From Serpens gallinarum (GTDB lineage Bacteria; Pseudomonadota; Gammaproteobacteria; Pseudomonadales; Pseudomonadaceae): a stretch of 64,000 nucleotides of DNA. The stretch lies in the NCBI RefSeq assembly GCF_014836765.1, contig NZ_JACSQG010000001.1:740896-804895 (forward strand), in the 5' to 3' direction. Position 1 is the first letter of the stretch; every line of letters begins with the position of its first letter. This document shows positions 12,501 to 21,301 of the stretch, piece after piece. The notes under the pieces were generated by a model. It did no database searches and was not told the DNA's origin. It saw only the letters and a program-made list of their open reading frames with translations. A program made the translations under genes and the position numbers.

Positions 12501-12770
12501 ATGGCACTGAGCGTTGAAGAAAAAGCCCAGATCGTTAACGAGTACAAGCAAGCTGAAGGCGATACCGGTAGCCCGGAAGTGCAGGTAGCCCTGCTGACCG
12601 CCAACATCAACAAGCTGCAAGGCCACTTCAAGGCCAACGGCAAGGACCACCACTCCCGTCGTGGTCTGATCCGTATGGTTAACCAGCGCCGCAAGCTGCT
12701 GGATTACCTGAAGGGTAAGGACATCACTCGTTACAGCGCCCTGATCGGTCGCCTGGGCCTGCGTCGCTAA
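12501..12770 (+). CDS. rpsO: 30S ribosomal protein S15
   Basis: S15 is a primary 16S rRNA-binding protein of the small subunit platform. The 89-residue product shows the full family pattern: [47 protein letters not shown] and the C-terminal LIGRLGLRR. The ATG at 12501 follows TAGGAG. The leader (12380-12500) contains the small hairpin CGGGATTCGTCCCG at 12460-12474. In E. coli rpsO is autoregulated by a leader pseudoknot; I did not identify an equivalent here. The gene lies just upstream of pnp. Confidence 0.98.
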   Translation: MALSVEEKAQIVNEYKQAEGDTGSPEVQVALLTANINKLQGHFKANGKDHHSRRGLIRMVNQRRKLLDYLKGKDITRYSALIGRLGLRR

Positions 12771-12800
12771 GCGTCGCACGCCGAGCTGGAGCTGGAGGTA

Positions 12801-12856
12801 TGAAGCTGGAAGCAACGCACATTGCGCTTGCTTCCAGCTTTGTGCTTCCAGCTTCA
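12801..12856 (+). repeat. Three-arm inverted repeat between rpsO and pnp
   Basis: Arm 1, TGAAGCTGGAAGCAA (12801-12815), can pair with arm 2, TTGCTTCCAGCTT (12828-12840), or with arm 3, TGCTTCCAGCTTCA (12843-12856). The two pairings exclude each other. A second GAGCTGGAGCTGGAG run lies just upstream. In E. coli the rpsO-pnp spacer has the hairpin cut by RNase III for PNPase autoregulation; this element is in the same place, but its role here is inferred. Confidence 0.7.
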
Positions 12857-12934
12857 TGCTTTTCAGGGGAGGCTGGGTCCGATTCCCGCATCCTCTGAAG
12901 ATTTCCCCCAAGGCAACATAAGAAGGAACACACC

Positions 12935-15040
12935 GTGAACCCGGTCATCAAGAAATTTCAGTTCGGTCAATCGACCGTAACCCTCGAGACGGGCCGTATC
13001 GCCCGCCAAGCCTCCGGCGCAGTGCTGGTCACCGTTGACGACGATATCGCCGTGCTGGTTGCTGTAACCGGCGCGAAGACGGCTGATCCGAGCAAGGGCT
13101 TTTTCCCCTTGTCCGTGCATTATCAGGAAAAAACCTACGCTGCCGGCAAGATCCCCGGTGGCTTCTTCAAGCGTGAAGCGCGTCCTTCCGAAAAAGAGAC
13201 CCTGACCTCGCGCCTGATCGACCGTCCGATCCGTCCGCTGTTCCCGGAAGGTTTCCAGAACGAAGTGCAGGTTATCTGTACTGTGATCTCCACCAGCAAG
13301 AAGACCGATCCGGACATCGCCGCGATGATCGGTACGTCTGCCGCGCTGGCCATTTCCGGTATTCCGTTCAACGGACCTATCGGTGCCGCTCGCGTAGCCT
13401 TCCACCCGGAAACCGGCTACCTGCTGAACCCGACTTATGAGCAGCTCAAGGCCTCCAGCCTGGACATGGTCGTGGCAGGCACCAAGGACGCCGTCCTGAT
13501 GGTCGAGTCGGAAGCCAAGGAGCTGACCGAAGACCAGATGCTGGGCGCCGTACTCTTCGCCCACGAGGAGTTCCAGGTGGTGGTCCAGGCGGTCACCGAG
13601 CTGGCGGCCGAAGCGGCCAAGCCGAGCTGGGAATGGCAGCCGAAGGCTGAAAACACCGAGCTGCTCAATGCCATCCGCAGCGAGTTCGGTGAGGCGATTT
13701 CCCAGGCCTACACCATCATCATCAAGCAGGATCGCTACGCGCGCCTGGGTGAGCTGCGTGACCAGGTCGTCGCTCGCTTCTCTGGTGAAGAAGGCCAGCC
13801 TTCCGCCGGCGAAGTGAAGGAAGCCTTCGGCGAAATCGAATACCGCACCGTGCGCGAGAACATCGTCAACGGCAAGCCGCGTATCGATGGTCGCGACACG
13901 CGCACTGTGCGTGGCCTGAACATCGAAGTCGGCGTTCTGGACAAGACCCACGGCTCGGCCCTGTTCACCCGTGGCGAAACTCAGGCACTGGTAGTCGCCA
14001 CGCTTGGCACCGCCCGTGACGCGCAGTTGCTCGACACTCTGGAAGGCGAGAAGAAAGACCCCTTCATGCTGCACTACAACTTCCCGCCCTACTCGGTCGG
14101 TGAATGTGGTCGCATGGGCGCCACCGGTCGCCGCGAAATCGGTCACGGTCGCCTGGCCCGCCGCTCCGTCGCCGCCATGCTGCCGAGCGCTGATGAATTT
14201 CCCTACACCATCCGTGTCGTCTCGGAAATCACCGAGTCCAACGGTTCTTCCTCCATGGCTTCGGTGTGCGGCGCTTCCCTGGCGCTGATGGACGCTGGTG
14301 TGCCGATGAAGGCTCCGGTGGCCGGTATCGCCATGGGTCTGGTCAAGGAAGGTGAGAAGTTCGCCGTCCTGACCGACATCCTCGGTGACGAAGACCACCT
14401 CGGTGACATGGACTTCAAGGTCGCCGGTACTGCCAAGGGCGTAACCGCTCTGCAGATGGACATCAAGATCCAGGGCATCACCGAAGAGATCATGGAGATC
14501 GCCCTGAATCAGGCACTGGAAGCACGCCTGAATATCCTGGGTCAGATGAATCAGGTGATCGGCGAGTCGCGCAGCGAGCTGTCCGCCAACGCACCGACCA
14601 TGATTGCTATGCGCATCGACCAGGACAAGATCCGGGACGTGATCGGCAAGGGCGGCGCCACCATTCGCGCCATCTGCGAAGAGACCAAGGCGTCGATCGA
14701 TATTGAAGATGACGGTTCGATCAAGATCTTCGGCGAAACCAAGGATGCGGCCGAAGCTGCCAAGCAGCGCGTGTTGAGCATCACGGCAGAAGCCGAGATC
14801 GGCAAGATCTACGTCGGCAAGGTCGAGCGCATCGTCGATTTCGGTGCCTTCGTGAACATCCTGCCGGGCAAGGACGGCCTGGTGCACATCTCGATGCTGA
14901 GCGATCAGCGCGTCGAGAAGGTCACCGATGTGCTCAAGGAAGGCCAGGAAGTTGAAGTGCTGGTGCTGGACGTGGACAACCGCGGTCGCATCAAGCTGTC
15001 GATCAAGGACGTGGCGGCGGCGAAAGCGTCCCAAGCCTGA
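12935..15040 (+). CDS. pnp: Polyribonucleotide nucleotidyltransferase (PNPase)
   Basis: PNPase degrades RNA 3' to 5' with phosphate and is a core degradosome component. From the GTG at 12935 (AGAAGGA upstream) it is 701 residues, as in other Pseudomonas. Domains in order: first RNase PH core, all-alpha segment, second RNase PH core with [23 protein letters not shown], a KH domain with [21 protein letters not shown] near residue 570, and a C-terminal S1 domain with [15 protein letters not shown]. It ends the translation/RNA cluster and is followed by a terminator. Confidence 0.98.
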   Translation: MNPVIKKFQFGQSTVTLETGRIARQASGAVLVTVDDDIAVLVAVTGAKTADPSKGFFPLSVHYQEKTYAAGKIPGGFFKREARPSEKETLTSRLIDRPIRPLFPEGFQNEVQVICTVISTSKKTDPDIAAMIGTSAALAISGIPFNGPIGAARVAFHPETGYLLNPTYEQLKASSLDMVVAGTKDAVLMVESEAKELTEDQMLGAVLFAHEEFQVVVQAVTELAAEAAKPSWEWQPKAENTELLNAIRSEFGEAISQAYTIIIKQDRYARLGELRDQVVARFSGEEGQPSAGEVKEAFGEIEYRTVRENIVNGKPRIDGRDTRTVRGLNIEVGVLDKTHGSALFTRGETQALVVATLGTARDAQLLDTLEGEKKDPFMLHYNFPPYSVGECGRMGATGRREIGHGRLARRSVAAMLPSADEFPYTIRVVSEITESNGSSSMASVCGASLALMDAGVPMKAPVAGIAMGLVKEGEKFAVLTDILGDEDHLGDMDFKVAGTAKGVTALQMDIKIQGITEEIMEIALNQALEARLNILGQMNQVIGESRSELSANAPTMIAMRIDQDKIRDVIGKGGATIRAICEETKASIDIEDDGSIKIFGETKDAAEAAKQRVLSITAEAEIGKIYVGKVERIVDFGAFVNILPGKDGLVHISMLSDQRVEKVTDVLKEGQEVEVLVLDVDNRGRIKLSIKDVAAAKASQA

Positions 15041-15056
15041 TTGAACAGCGCATAAA

Positions 15057-15086
15057 GAAAAGGCCCTTCGGGGCCTTTTTTGTTTT
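15057..15086 (+). terminator. Rho-independent terminator of pnp
   Basis: AAAAGGCCC and GGGCCTTTT pair around TTCG and are followed by a T-rich run. This is a textbook terminator 17 bases after the pnp stop. Confidence 0.9.
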
Positions 15087-15213
15087 TGTGAGCGAGATTG
15101 GTGCATTGCAGGTTGCACGCAACGCAACGGCAAAAGCGTGCAAATTGCATAGAGCCATGGTGCGTATCGTTTACTAAGTTATTGAAATATAAGGGATTAA
15201 AAGTTAAGCGAAG

Positions 15214-15230
15214 CTGGCATGCCGCTTGCG
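15214..15230 (+). promoter_or_regulatory. Candidate sigma-54 (RpoN) promoter
   Basis: CTGGCAT-GCCGC-TTGCG matches the RpoN consensus TGGCAC-N5-TTGCA well: the invariant GG and GC are ten bases apart. It lies about 63 bases upstream of the BON-protein ATG, in the correct orientation. An AT-rich stretch precedes it. I did not identify an enhancer-binding site. Confidence 0.5.
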
Positions 15231-15292
15231 CCTGTTCTGATATCTGTAGCCGGAGCGCGTTGCAGATTCCTTAAAAGACAGGAGTGAAAAAC

Positions 15293-15670
15293 ATGAAAAA
15301 TTTCCAGACCTCGTTGACCTCGGTAGCCATTGCCGCCGCCCTTAGTCTGCCGTTCGCAAGTCTGGCCCTGGCCGATAATCAGCTCCCTCAGACCGTTCCT
15401 GCCCAGTCGCTGCTACTGGCCGCCAATGACACCATGGATGAGGCAGGCGATGCGGTTTCCGATACGTGGATCACTACCAAGGTCAAATCCACCCTGCTGG
15501 CCGATGACACCACCCCCGGTATGGAAATCGAGGTGGAAACCAAGAATGGGGTGGTTTCACTGTCCGGCACAGTCGCTACCGAAGCCGAGCGCGATATGGC
15601 CATCTCCAGAACCAAGGAGATCAAAGGCGTACGCGACGTGGCTGCGGATGGTTTGAAAGTAGCCGAGTAA
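15293..15670 (+). CDS. Periplasmic BON-domain protein
   Basis: The 125-residue product starts with a clear signal peptide (about residues 1-30, hydrophobic core then ALA before DNQ). One BON domain follows from about residue 60: TTKVKSTLLADDTTPGMEI, then VVSLSGTVATEAERDMA and the closing IKGVRDVAADGLKV. BON proteins such as OsmY are periplasmic and often stress-induced, with possible lipid binding; a specific role cannot be given. The ATG at 15293 was chosen over the GTG at 15284 because AGGAG is 9-10 bases upstream of it. A candidate sigma-54 promoter lies upstream and a terminator downstream, so it is probably monocistronic. Confidence 0.85.
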   Translation: MKNFQTSLTSVAIAAALSLPFASLALADNQLPQTVPAQSLLLAANDTMDEAGDAVSDTWITTKVKSTLLADDTTPGMEIEVETKNGVVSLSGTVATEAERDMAISRTKEIKGVRDVAADGLKVAE

Positions 15671-15720
15671 GCATGCGTTGATTTGGCCTATGAAGGCCTG
15701 AATCAGCGAGCTTGCGGAAA

Positions 15721-15752
15721 TAAAAAAGCCCTGAGTGATCAGGGCTTTTTTG
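15721..15752 (+). terminator. Rho-independent terminator after BON-domain gene
   Basis: AAAAAAGCCCTGA and TCAGGGCTTTTTT form a perfect hairpin around GTGA, with T and A tracts on both sides. It can therefore stop transcription from either side: the BON gene on + and the tRNA-Gly on minus. Confidence 0.9.
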
Positions 15753-15760
15753 TTGCAGTC

Positions 15761-15834
15761 TGGAGCGGGCGATGGGAATCGAACCCACGGCTCTAGCTTG
15801 GGAAGCTAGGGTATTGCCATTATACGACGCCCGC
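15761..15834 (-). tRNA. tRNA-Gly (anticodon CCC)
   Basis: Read on the minus strand, the 74-nucleotide gene has acceptor strands GCGGGCG and CGCCCGC. The anticodon stem is CTAGC/GCTAG with loop TTCCCAA, so the anticodon is CCC (15800-15802 on +). The T loop begins TTCGATT and an encoded CCA end is present. It reads GGG glycine codons. The bidirectional terminator at 15721-15752 lies just downstream. Confidence 0.97.
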
Positions 15835-15916
15835 TTGGGAGGCCGACTTTGTACCAGAAAGCATTGAAGAAATGAAGTCCGGCGTGTAACTGTTTTTCAA
15901 AACCCGGCGATTCAGT

Positions 15917-16774
15917 TCATACCGCCATGGCCTGGCGGTGCGGTATGGCGGGGGCAAACAGGAAATCCAACAGGGCGTTGCGGGTATCCAGGTTGGCCTG
16001 TCTGTGCTCGATGTCGATGAAATGCCCTGCTCTGGCCACGCTGTGAAATTCGCAGTGGCGTGCATGCCGGGCGAACTGGCGAGCATCCTGAGCCGTGGTG
16101 TATTCGTCCCACTCGCCGTTGATAAACAACAGTGGAATTTCAATGACATCGGCATGGCTGACACAGGAGCGGCCCTCATGGTGGAGCACGGTGTCGACAT
16201 GGAACTTCATCTGGGCGTATTCGTAGATTTCCAGCGAGCTGATATGGCGATGGTTGTAGCGCTTGTACAGCGAAGGCAGGTGCGTGCCTATGGTGCTATT
16301 GACCAGCTCGCCGATACCGTCGCGGTCGCAGGCACCCAGAACCTGCGAGCCGCGCTGGAGATAATCGAGCATGGCGCCGTTAATCAGCGGCGAGAAGGAG
16401 TTGATTGCAGCCTTGCGAACATGCCGAGGATGGCGCGCCAGCGCCTTGAGGCTGGCAATGCCGCCCCAGGAGAAAGACAGCAGGCAGTCGGTTTTGAAAT
16501 GCTCGATCAGCTCGATGATGATGTCCGCCTCATCGTCGCGGCTCAGCAAGCGATGGTGCGTGTTGTAGCGCCGCGAATGGCCGGCATAGGGCAGATCGAA
16601 CAGCACGATATTGAAGTGCGGTTGCAGGTAGCGAACTGTCTGGGCGAATGACGCCAGGGTGGAGAGCGAGCCGTTGATCAGAAGGATGGTGCCCGCTGGC
16701 GTCTTTGCTCGATGTAGCTCCGTGTAGATCCGGTAAATTCCTTGAATATCCAGTACAGCGATTTCCGCTTTCAT
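15917..16774 (-). CDS. phaG: PhaG-type (R)-3-hydroxyacyl-ACP thioesterase/transacylase (alpha/beta hydrolase)
   Basis: PhaG diverts 3-hydroxyacyl groups from fatty-acid synthesis towards medium-chain polyhydroxyalkanoate; the close relative RhlA feeds rhamnolipid synthesis. From the ATG at 16774 (GGGAGG upstream) the protein is 285 residues and begins MKAEIAVLDIQG, matching known PhaG starts. The nucleophile Ser102 is in SFSWGG; the likely Asp is 223 (NGEWDEYTT) and the His is 251 (RAGHFIDIE). The HX4D motif of PhaG is here HISSLE (residues 177-182), with Glu in place of Asp. No rhlB-like gene is adjacent, which favours PhaG over RhlA. The PHA synthase genes are not in the window. Confidence 0.8.
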   Translation of the reverse strand: MKAEIAVLDIQGIYRIYTELHRAKTPAGTILLINGSLSTLASFAQTVRYLQPHFNIVLFDLPYAGHSRRYNTHHRLLSRDDEADIIIELIEHFKTDCLLSFSWGGIASLKALARHPRHVRKAAINSFSPLINGAMLDYLQRGSQVLGACDRDGIGELVNSTIGTHLPSLYKRYNHRHISSLEIYEYAQMKFHVDTVLHHEGRSCVSHADVIEIPLLFINGEWDEYTTAQDARQFARHARHCEFHSVARAGHFIDIEHRQANLDTRNALLDFLFAPAIPHRQAMAV

Positions 16775-17146
16775 CTGGAGTGCCTCCCTTAATGGCAACT
16801 GGCGATAAATCTGGTGATTTCTCTGTTTCATCCGGCATGCCTCACCCCTGGAGCTGGACGCAAGCGGAGACCGTCGGCGTTGCGCAGGCTTCAGACAGGT
16901 AGGCAGGTTTGTGAAAGATGCTCCTGATGACCAAAGACGAACGGGTCAGGAGAGCTGGTGGGTGACGGGCATCGGCGGATCACTCCGCATACGATGAATG
17001 CATCCCGCTTGAGACGTGCTGCGCCTCGTACCTCGCTTATGCGATGCGAACTACGCTCGCTTCTTGTTTGCGCTCCCAGTGAAGCAACGGAGTGTGACGG
17101 CAACAAGTCAGGTCGAAGAAATACGGGTTAATCCGCCCAGCGGTCA
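16775..17146. other. Intergenic region upstream of phaG
   Basis: This 372-base stretch should carry the phaG promoter on the minus strand and the 3' flank of the rsuA-family gene. Short open frames cross it, but none has a convincing ribosome site or family resemblance. I see only a weak GCGGA/TCCGC hairpin near 16974, and no terminator with a T tract. No tRNA or repeat was recognised. Confidence 0.6.
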
Positions 17147-17839
17147 TCAGACCTGGCGAATTTCTTCGCTATTGAGTGCCCGATAGCTACCGCACTCAAG
17201 CAATGGATCGAGCTGCAAGAGGCCCATGCGCTCACGATGCAAGCGTGTGACTCGGTTGCGGAAATGACCAAACATGCGCTTGACCTGATGGTAGCGGCCT
17301 TCATAGAGCGTCAGGCGCGCGGCGTGACTGCCGAGCACCTGCAGCTGGGCAGGGCGCGTGGTGAGGTTTTCATAGGCGAAGTAAAGGCCAGTGGCGAAAG
17401 CTTCGGCGTACTCAGGGCCGATGGGTTTTTCGGTTTCTACGTAATACACCTTGCCCAATGCGCTGCCCGGCTGGGTCAGGCGCCGTGACCAGCGTCCGTC
17501 GTTGGTAATCAGCAGAAGGCCGGTGGTGGTCAGGTCGAGGCGCCCGCCAATATGCAGGTCCTGAGTATCCGTATCGGTGAGCAGGTCAAGTACGGTGGGA
17601 TGTTCGTCGTGGCAGGTGGCGCTTACATAACCGGCGGGTTTGTGCAGCATGTAGTAGCGCGCCGGTTTGCCGTTCTGCAGCACGGTGCCGTCGAGCGCAA
17701 TATGGCTGAATTCATTTACCTCCAGACGGCTGTCGCGGCGCACGTGATGATCAACCTGAACGCGCCCTGCGCTGATCAGTAGATTAGCGTCCTGGCGGCT
17801 GAGGTGAGGTTGATGAGCAATAAAGCGGTCAAGGCGCAT
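17147..17839 (-). CDS. rsuA: RsuA-family rRNA pseudouridine synthase
   Basis: Members isomerise a uridine in rRNA; RsuA acts on position 516 of 16S rRNA. The 230-residue product has an N-terminal S4 RNA-binding domain (MRLDRFIAHQPHLSRQDAN) and then the catalytic domain. The catalytic Asp102 is in GGRLDLTTTGLLLITNDG. RYYMLHKPAGYVSA and the C-terminal GRYHQVKRMFGHFRNRV are typical. Length and motifs fit RsuA best, but the exact target among the RsuA/RluB/E/F relatives is inferred. A small CWC gene lies 3 bases upstream on the same strand. Confidence 0.88.
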   Translation of the reverse strand: MRLDRFIAHQPHLSRQDANLLISAGRVQVDHHVRRDSRLEVNEFSHIALDGTVLQNGKPARYYMLHKPAGYVSATCHDEHPTVLDLLTDTDTQDLHIGGRLDLTTTGLLLITNDGRWSRRLTQPGSALGKVYYVETEKPIGPEYAEAFATGLYFAYENLTTRPAQLQVLGSHAARLTLYEGRYHQVKRMFGHFRNRVTRLHRERMGLLQLDPLLECGSYRALNSEEIRQV

Positions 17840-17842
17840 CCG

Positions 17843-18052
17843 TTAGCGCTCGCCTGGGCAGGCAACGGCCGTGGTTGCGCAGGCATGGCATAGGCACGCC
17901 TGGTTGCGCTGCCGGGCAGGTACGCGGAGCACGGCAGCCGGCTCGATGACGCTGGAAAAGCACCAGCAGGGCTGCCCGGTCTCGATGGCGCGTTGGGCCT
18001 CGCACAGGTTGGTCTGGCCGCACAACGGACAGCATTGCGAATCTGAAGTCAT
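17843..18052 (-). CDS. Cysteine-rich CWC-family protein
   Basis: This small protein of 69 residues has nine cysteines: CCPLCGQTNLC, then CWCF, then CLCHACATTAVAC. The CPLC-CWC-CLCHAC arrangement is that of the cysteine-rich CWC family, probably a metal-binding fold of unknown function. The stop is 3 bases before the start of the rsuA-family gene, so the two form one transcriptional unit on the minus strand. An alternative frame shifted by one covers almost the same stretch but lacks the cysteine pattern. Confidence 0.8.
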   Translation of the reverse strand: MTSDSQCCPLCGQTNLCEAQRAIETGQPCWCFSSVIEPAAVLRVPARQRNQACLCHACATTAVACPGER

Positions 18053-18212
18053 GGTAGCCCTGGCGGTGGATCAGCCTGTGGAAAAAGGCGCCATCCTAGC
18101 GCGGCACAGCGTCAGCGTCACGGGCGCACGCTGGTCGTTTTTGTGACAGGCCGGCAAACGCCGAGGGTTGTGCGCAGTCTCAATTGTCCGGTCCTTGTAC
18201 GTGGGAGCTGTT

Positions 18213-18467
18213 ATGCAGACGTTCATCATGGTCGTGCTCAGTGCCACCGTGCTGCTGGGGGGATGCGCTGGGCAGAGCAAACCTTCAGCTTCCATCAACG
18301 ATCAATCCGAGTCCGTGGTTCGCAACCCTTATCGCTACGACGATCATCGCCCGATTGTGCGCCCCCGCTTCGATGACGCACAAGTGATGGAGTACCGCTT
18401 CGTTCCCGCCCGCCGTTATCACGGACGGGGCGAGTTCAGCCATTACAACTGGGTGCGCCAGCCATAA
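18213..18467 (+). CDS. Small putative lipoprotein
   Basis: The 84-residue product has a short hydrophobic N-terminus ending LLGGC at residues 14-18, a plausible lipobox, followed by a hydrophilic Arg/Tyr-rich chain (NPYRYDDHRP, RRYHGRGEFSHYNW). I do not recognise a family. The ATG at 18213 follows GTGGGAGCTGTT. Codon use looks like its neighbours. It lies upstream of lapG in the same direction, with a gap of about 100 bases, so co-transcription is possible but not shown. Confidence 0.65.
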   Translation: MQTFIMVVLSATVLLGGCAGQSKPSASINDQSESVVRNPYRYDDHRPIVRPRFDDAQVMEYRFVPARRYHGRGEFSHYNWVRQP

Positions 18468-18571
18468 CCTGACGGCAGATGAAGCTGCACGGCGAACCGA
18501 TGACCTGGGCGGCAGCGTCTATGCTGCTGAGAGCGTTCGGAGACACGACCACCAACCGCCGATGCAGGACT

Positions 18572-19249
18572 ATGCCGCTGCACATGAAAAGGATTTGGCT
18601 TTCCGGGCTCGGGTTACTGGTGTGGGGATGGGCCGGCCTGGCGCTGGCCGACTGGAATTTTGCGCGGATCATTCCGAGCGCCGAGCGCCTTTACGGGCCG
18701 CTTGGCGAAGGACGACAGCGCCTGGAAGGTTGGCAAGAGTTGCTGGGTGAGCTGGTGGGGCAGACTGAAGCGGCACAGCTTCAGGCTGTGAATAGCTTCT
18801 TCAACCAGCAGCTGGCTTTTGCAGACGATCACTGGCTGTGGGGCCAGGCTGATTATTGGGCTACCCCCGTCGAGGCCTTGCACCAAGGCGCGGGGGATTG
18901 CGAGGACTTTGCCCTGGCCAAGTACATCAGCCTGCGTTACTTGGGCGTGCCCAGCGAAAAGCTGCGCATCACCTATGTAAAAGCACTGAAGTTGAGCCAG
19001 GCCCATATGGTGCTGGCGTATTACCCCAGTCCGCAAGCGTTGCCGCTGGTACTGGACAACCTTGAGGTCGAGATCCTTCCCGCCGAGCAGCGGGATGATT
19101 TATTGCCCGTCTACGCCTTCAATGGCGAAGGCTTATGGTTTCCAGGGGAGAGCGGAAATCGTCGGGTAGGAGACAGCAAGCGCTTGTCCCGCTGGCAAGA
19201 TCTATTGAGAAAAATGGCAGCTGAGGGCTTCCCCGGGGAGCTGCACTAG
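18572..19249 (+). CDS. lapG: LapG periplasmic cysteine protease
   Basis: LapG (transglutaminase-like BTLCP family) cuts the N-terminus of LapA-type adhesins and releases them from the outer membrane when LapD does not hold it. The triad is visible: Cys110 in GAGDCEDFALAKY, His145 in QAHMVLAYY and Asp162 in LVLDNLEVE. A signal peptide covers about residues 5-26 and ends LALA before DWNF. The start is uncertain: 18572 has AGGA close upstream, and the ATG at 18584 would also leave a good signal peptide. The frame is open back to 18479. lapD starts 9 bases after the stop. Confidence 0.92.
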   Translation: MPLHMKRIWLSGLGLLVWGWAGLALADWNFARIIPSAERLYGPLGEGRQRLEGWQELLGELVGQTEAAQLQAVNSFFNQQLAFADDHWLWGQADYWATPVEALHQGAGDCEDFALAKYISLRYLGVPSEKLRITYVKALKLSQAHMVLAYYPSPQALPLVLDNLEVEILPAEQRDDLLPVYAFNGEGLWFPGESGNRRVGDSKRLSRWQDLLRKMAAEGFPGELH

Positions 19250-19258
19250 GAGAAAGGG

Positions 19259-21301
19259 ATGTCATTGTTCAAACAATTACTGCTGGCCATCTGTGCCGTG
19301 CTGCTCGTCGCCTGTGTCGGCAATGTTTTGGTCAGCTTGGAGAGTTCCCGTGAGCAGCGGGTCGATCAGCTGCGTGCACATGCTCAGGATGCGGCTACCG
19401 CGCTGGCTTTGTCGTTGGGCAGTCATGTCGATGATCCGCAAGTGGTTGAGTTGCTAGTCAGCTCGATCTTTGACAGCGGCTATTTCACGCACATACGGGT
19501 GGTCGATCCGAGCGCGGGGCACATCCTGACCGAGCGCAGCGTGCCGGTCGAGGCGTTTTCTGCGCCGGGCTGGTTTGTGTCTTTGATCAACTTGCCGCCC
19601 CTGCAAGCCGAAGCGCTGGTCAGCCGAGGCTGGCAACAGGCGGCCCGCGTCGAAGTGCAGAGCAATCCCGAGTTCGCCTTGGCAGGGCTATGGCGAACCA
19701 CATTGGCCAGCCTGTTTTGGTTGACGTCATGCGCCGTATTCAGCGCCTTGCTGGGCGCCTGGCTGCTGCGCCGTCTGTTACAGCCGCTGAATTATCTGGT
19801 GAGGCAGGCCGAGGCGGTCAGTCGGCGAGAGTTCCACAGCCTGGCAGCCGTGCCCGCCACTCCCGAATTGCAGCCAGTGGTGCAGGCCATGAACCGGATG
19901 GTCAACACGCTTCGCGAGCAGTTTCAGGAGCAGGCTGCACACACCGAAGCGCTACGTGACGAGGCGTATCAGGATGTGCTGACTGGCCTGGCCAATCGAC
20001 GTGCCTTCGATATGCAGGTCCGTTCGCGCTTGTCAGACGAGGAGGAGGTGCGCCGGGGATTTCTGTTCCTGGTTCAAGTCAATGACCTATCCGGGCTGAA
20101 TCAGCGCCTGGGCGGTGAGCAGGCCGATGAGTTGCTGCGGACGATTGCCCGACTGTTGCAAAAGCGCTGTAGAGGCGCAGGCCTGATAGCACCGTTGCTG
20201 GCGCGGATACGAGGAGGCGAGTTTGCTCTGATGTTGCCCGGGCTGCTGGTTGAAGAAGCTGAGCAGTGGGCCGTAAAGATCAGTGAGGATCTCAATGTTT
20301 TACACGAGACGGGCACCACGGATGTCGAGCCGGTGGTGTGGATAGCTCTGGTGCCTTTTGCTGCGGGCGATAACGTTCAGCAGTTGTTGCACCTGATGAA
20401 TGAAGGGCTATCACGGATTGACTCGCGGGAGGGCAAGCACTGGTTGCGTCTGGAGCGCAGTGCCGGTCAGGTTGGCCTTGAGGATCGCCAAGGCTGGCGT
20501 GAGCGCCTTGAGCACGCCTTGGAAAACAAGCGCTTCAGCTTGTATTTCCAACCGGTGGTAGAGGCCCGAGATCCCGAGCATCTGCTGCACTACAAGGTTT
20601 TGGCGCGATTGCCCGACGGTCAGGGGCACTATTACACCGCCGGGCGTTTCCTGCCCTGGCTGGAGCGTTTTGGCTGGCTGCTGCGATTTGATCAACTGAT
20701 GGTTGAACTGGTGCTTGAGCACATGACCACGCACCGATTGCCCCTGGCGCTCAGTCTGTCTACCGCGAGCCTGGAAACGGCTCAGGGCCAGGATGCACTG
20801 CTGGCCTTGTTGCGTCGCCATGGACAACTGAGCTCACGCTTGACGCTGGAGTTGTCGAGTAACCAGGTACTCCCTGCCGCGCGCCTGGAGTCCCTGGCCC
20901 ATAGCCTGAACCAGCTTGGCTTCACCTTGGGATTACAGCATTTCGGCGGCCGTTTTGGCCTGCTGGGAAACTTGTCTCGGTTGGGACTGGCCTGGTTGAA
21001 AATCGATGGCAGCTACATCCACGACATTGACCGGGAAGAAGACAAACGCCTCTTCATCGCGGCCATCCAGCAGGCCGCCAGCAGTATTGAATTACCCCTG
21101 ATTGCCGAGTGGGTGGAAACACCAGCCGAGCTCGCTGTGTTGCAAAAAATTGGTATGCAGGGCGTGGCGGGGCGACTGTTTGGCGAGCCGGCCCCTTGGG
21201 CTGAAAGGCCGAGCGGTGATGAGCCCGCTCGACCTCGTCTGGCCCGGTCGGAGTCAGGCGTGATCGACACGAATGGTTGGGTCGGCACCGGCAATAAGTG
21301 A
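19259..21301 (+). CDS. lapD: LapD inner-membrane c-di-GMP receptor
   Basis: LapD binds c-di-GMP in the cytoplasm and then sequesters LapG in the periplasm, keeping the adhesin on the surface. The 680-residue protein has a membrane segment at about 5-25, a periplasmic output domain at about 26-148 containing GW at 104-105 and 124-125, and a second membrane segment at about 150-170. HAMP, GGDEF and EAL domains follow. Both enzymatic motifs are degenerate in the LapD manner: RGGEF at 318-322 and KVL at 446-448. RBS AGGAGAAAGG precedes the ATG. The last 48 bases overlap the 3' end of the adhesin gene on the opposite strand. Confidence 0.94.
   Translation: MSLFKQLLLAICAVLLVACVGNVLVSLESSREQRVDQLRAHAQDAATALALSLGSHVDDPQVVELLVSSIFDSGYFTHIRVVDPSAGHILTERSVPVEAFSAPGWFVSLINLPPLQAEALVSRGWQQAARVEVQSNPEFALAGLWRTTLASLFWLTSCAVFSALLGAWLLRRLLQPLNYLVRQAEAVSRREFHSLAAVPATPELQPVVQAMNRMVNTLREQFQEQAAHTEALRDEAYQDVLTGLANRRAFDMQVRSRLSDEEEVRRGFLFLVQVNDLSGLNQRLGGEQADELLRTIARLLQKRCRGAGLIAPLLARIRGGEFALMLPGLLVEEAEQWAVKISEDLNVLHETGTTDVEPVVWIALVPFAAGDNVQQLLHLMNEGLSRIDSREGKHWLRLERSAGQVGLEDRQGWRERLEHALENKRFSLYFQPVVEARDPEHLLHYKVLARLPDGQGHYYTAGRFLPWLERFGWLLRFDQLMVELVLEHMTTHRLPLALSLSTASLETAQGQDALLALLRRHGQLSSRLTLELSSNQVLPAARLESLAHSLNQLGFTLGLQHFGGRFGLLGNLSRLGLAWLKIDGSYIHDIDREEDKRLFIAAIQQAASSIELPLIAEWVETPAELAVLQKIGMQGVAGRLFGEPAPWAERPSGDEPARPRLARSESGVIDTNGWVGTGNK

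Noticed and set aside
12863-15133. 756-codon open frame on the minus strand
   Set aside because: It is antisense to pnp with no ribosome site or family resemblance; pnp is certain.
15917-16774. Naming the hydrolase rhlA
   Set aside because: The N-terminus and length match PhaG, and there is no rhlB-like glycosyltransferase next to it.
20590-20700. Calling lapD an active phosphodiesterase or cyclase
   Set aside because: Both motifs are degenerate (RGGEF and KVL) exactly as in receptor-type LapD.
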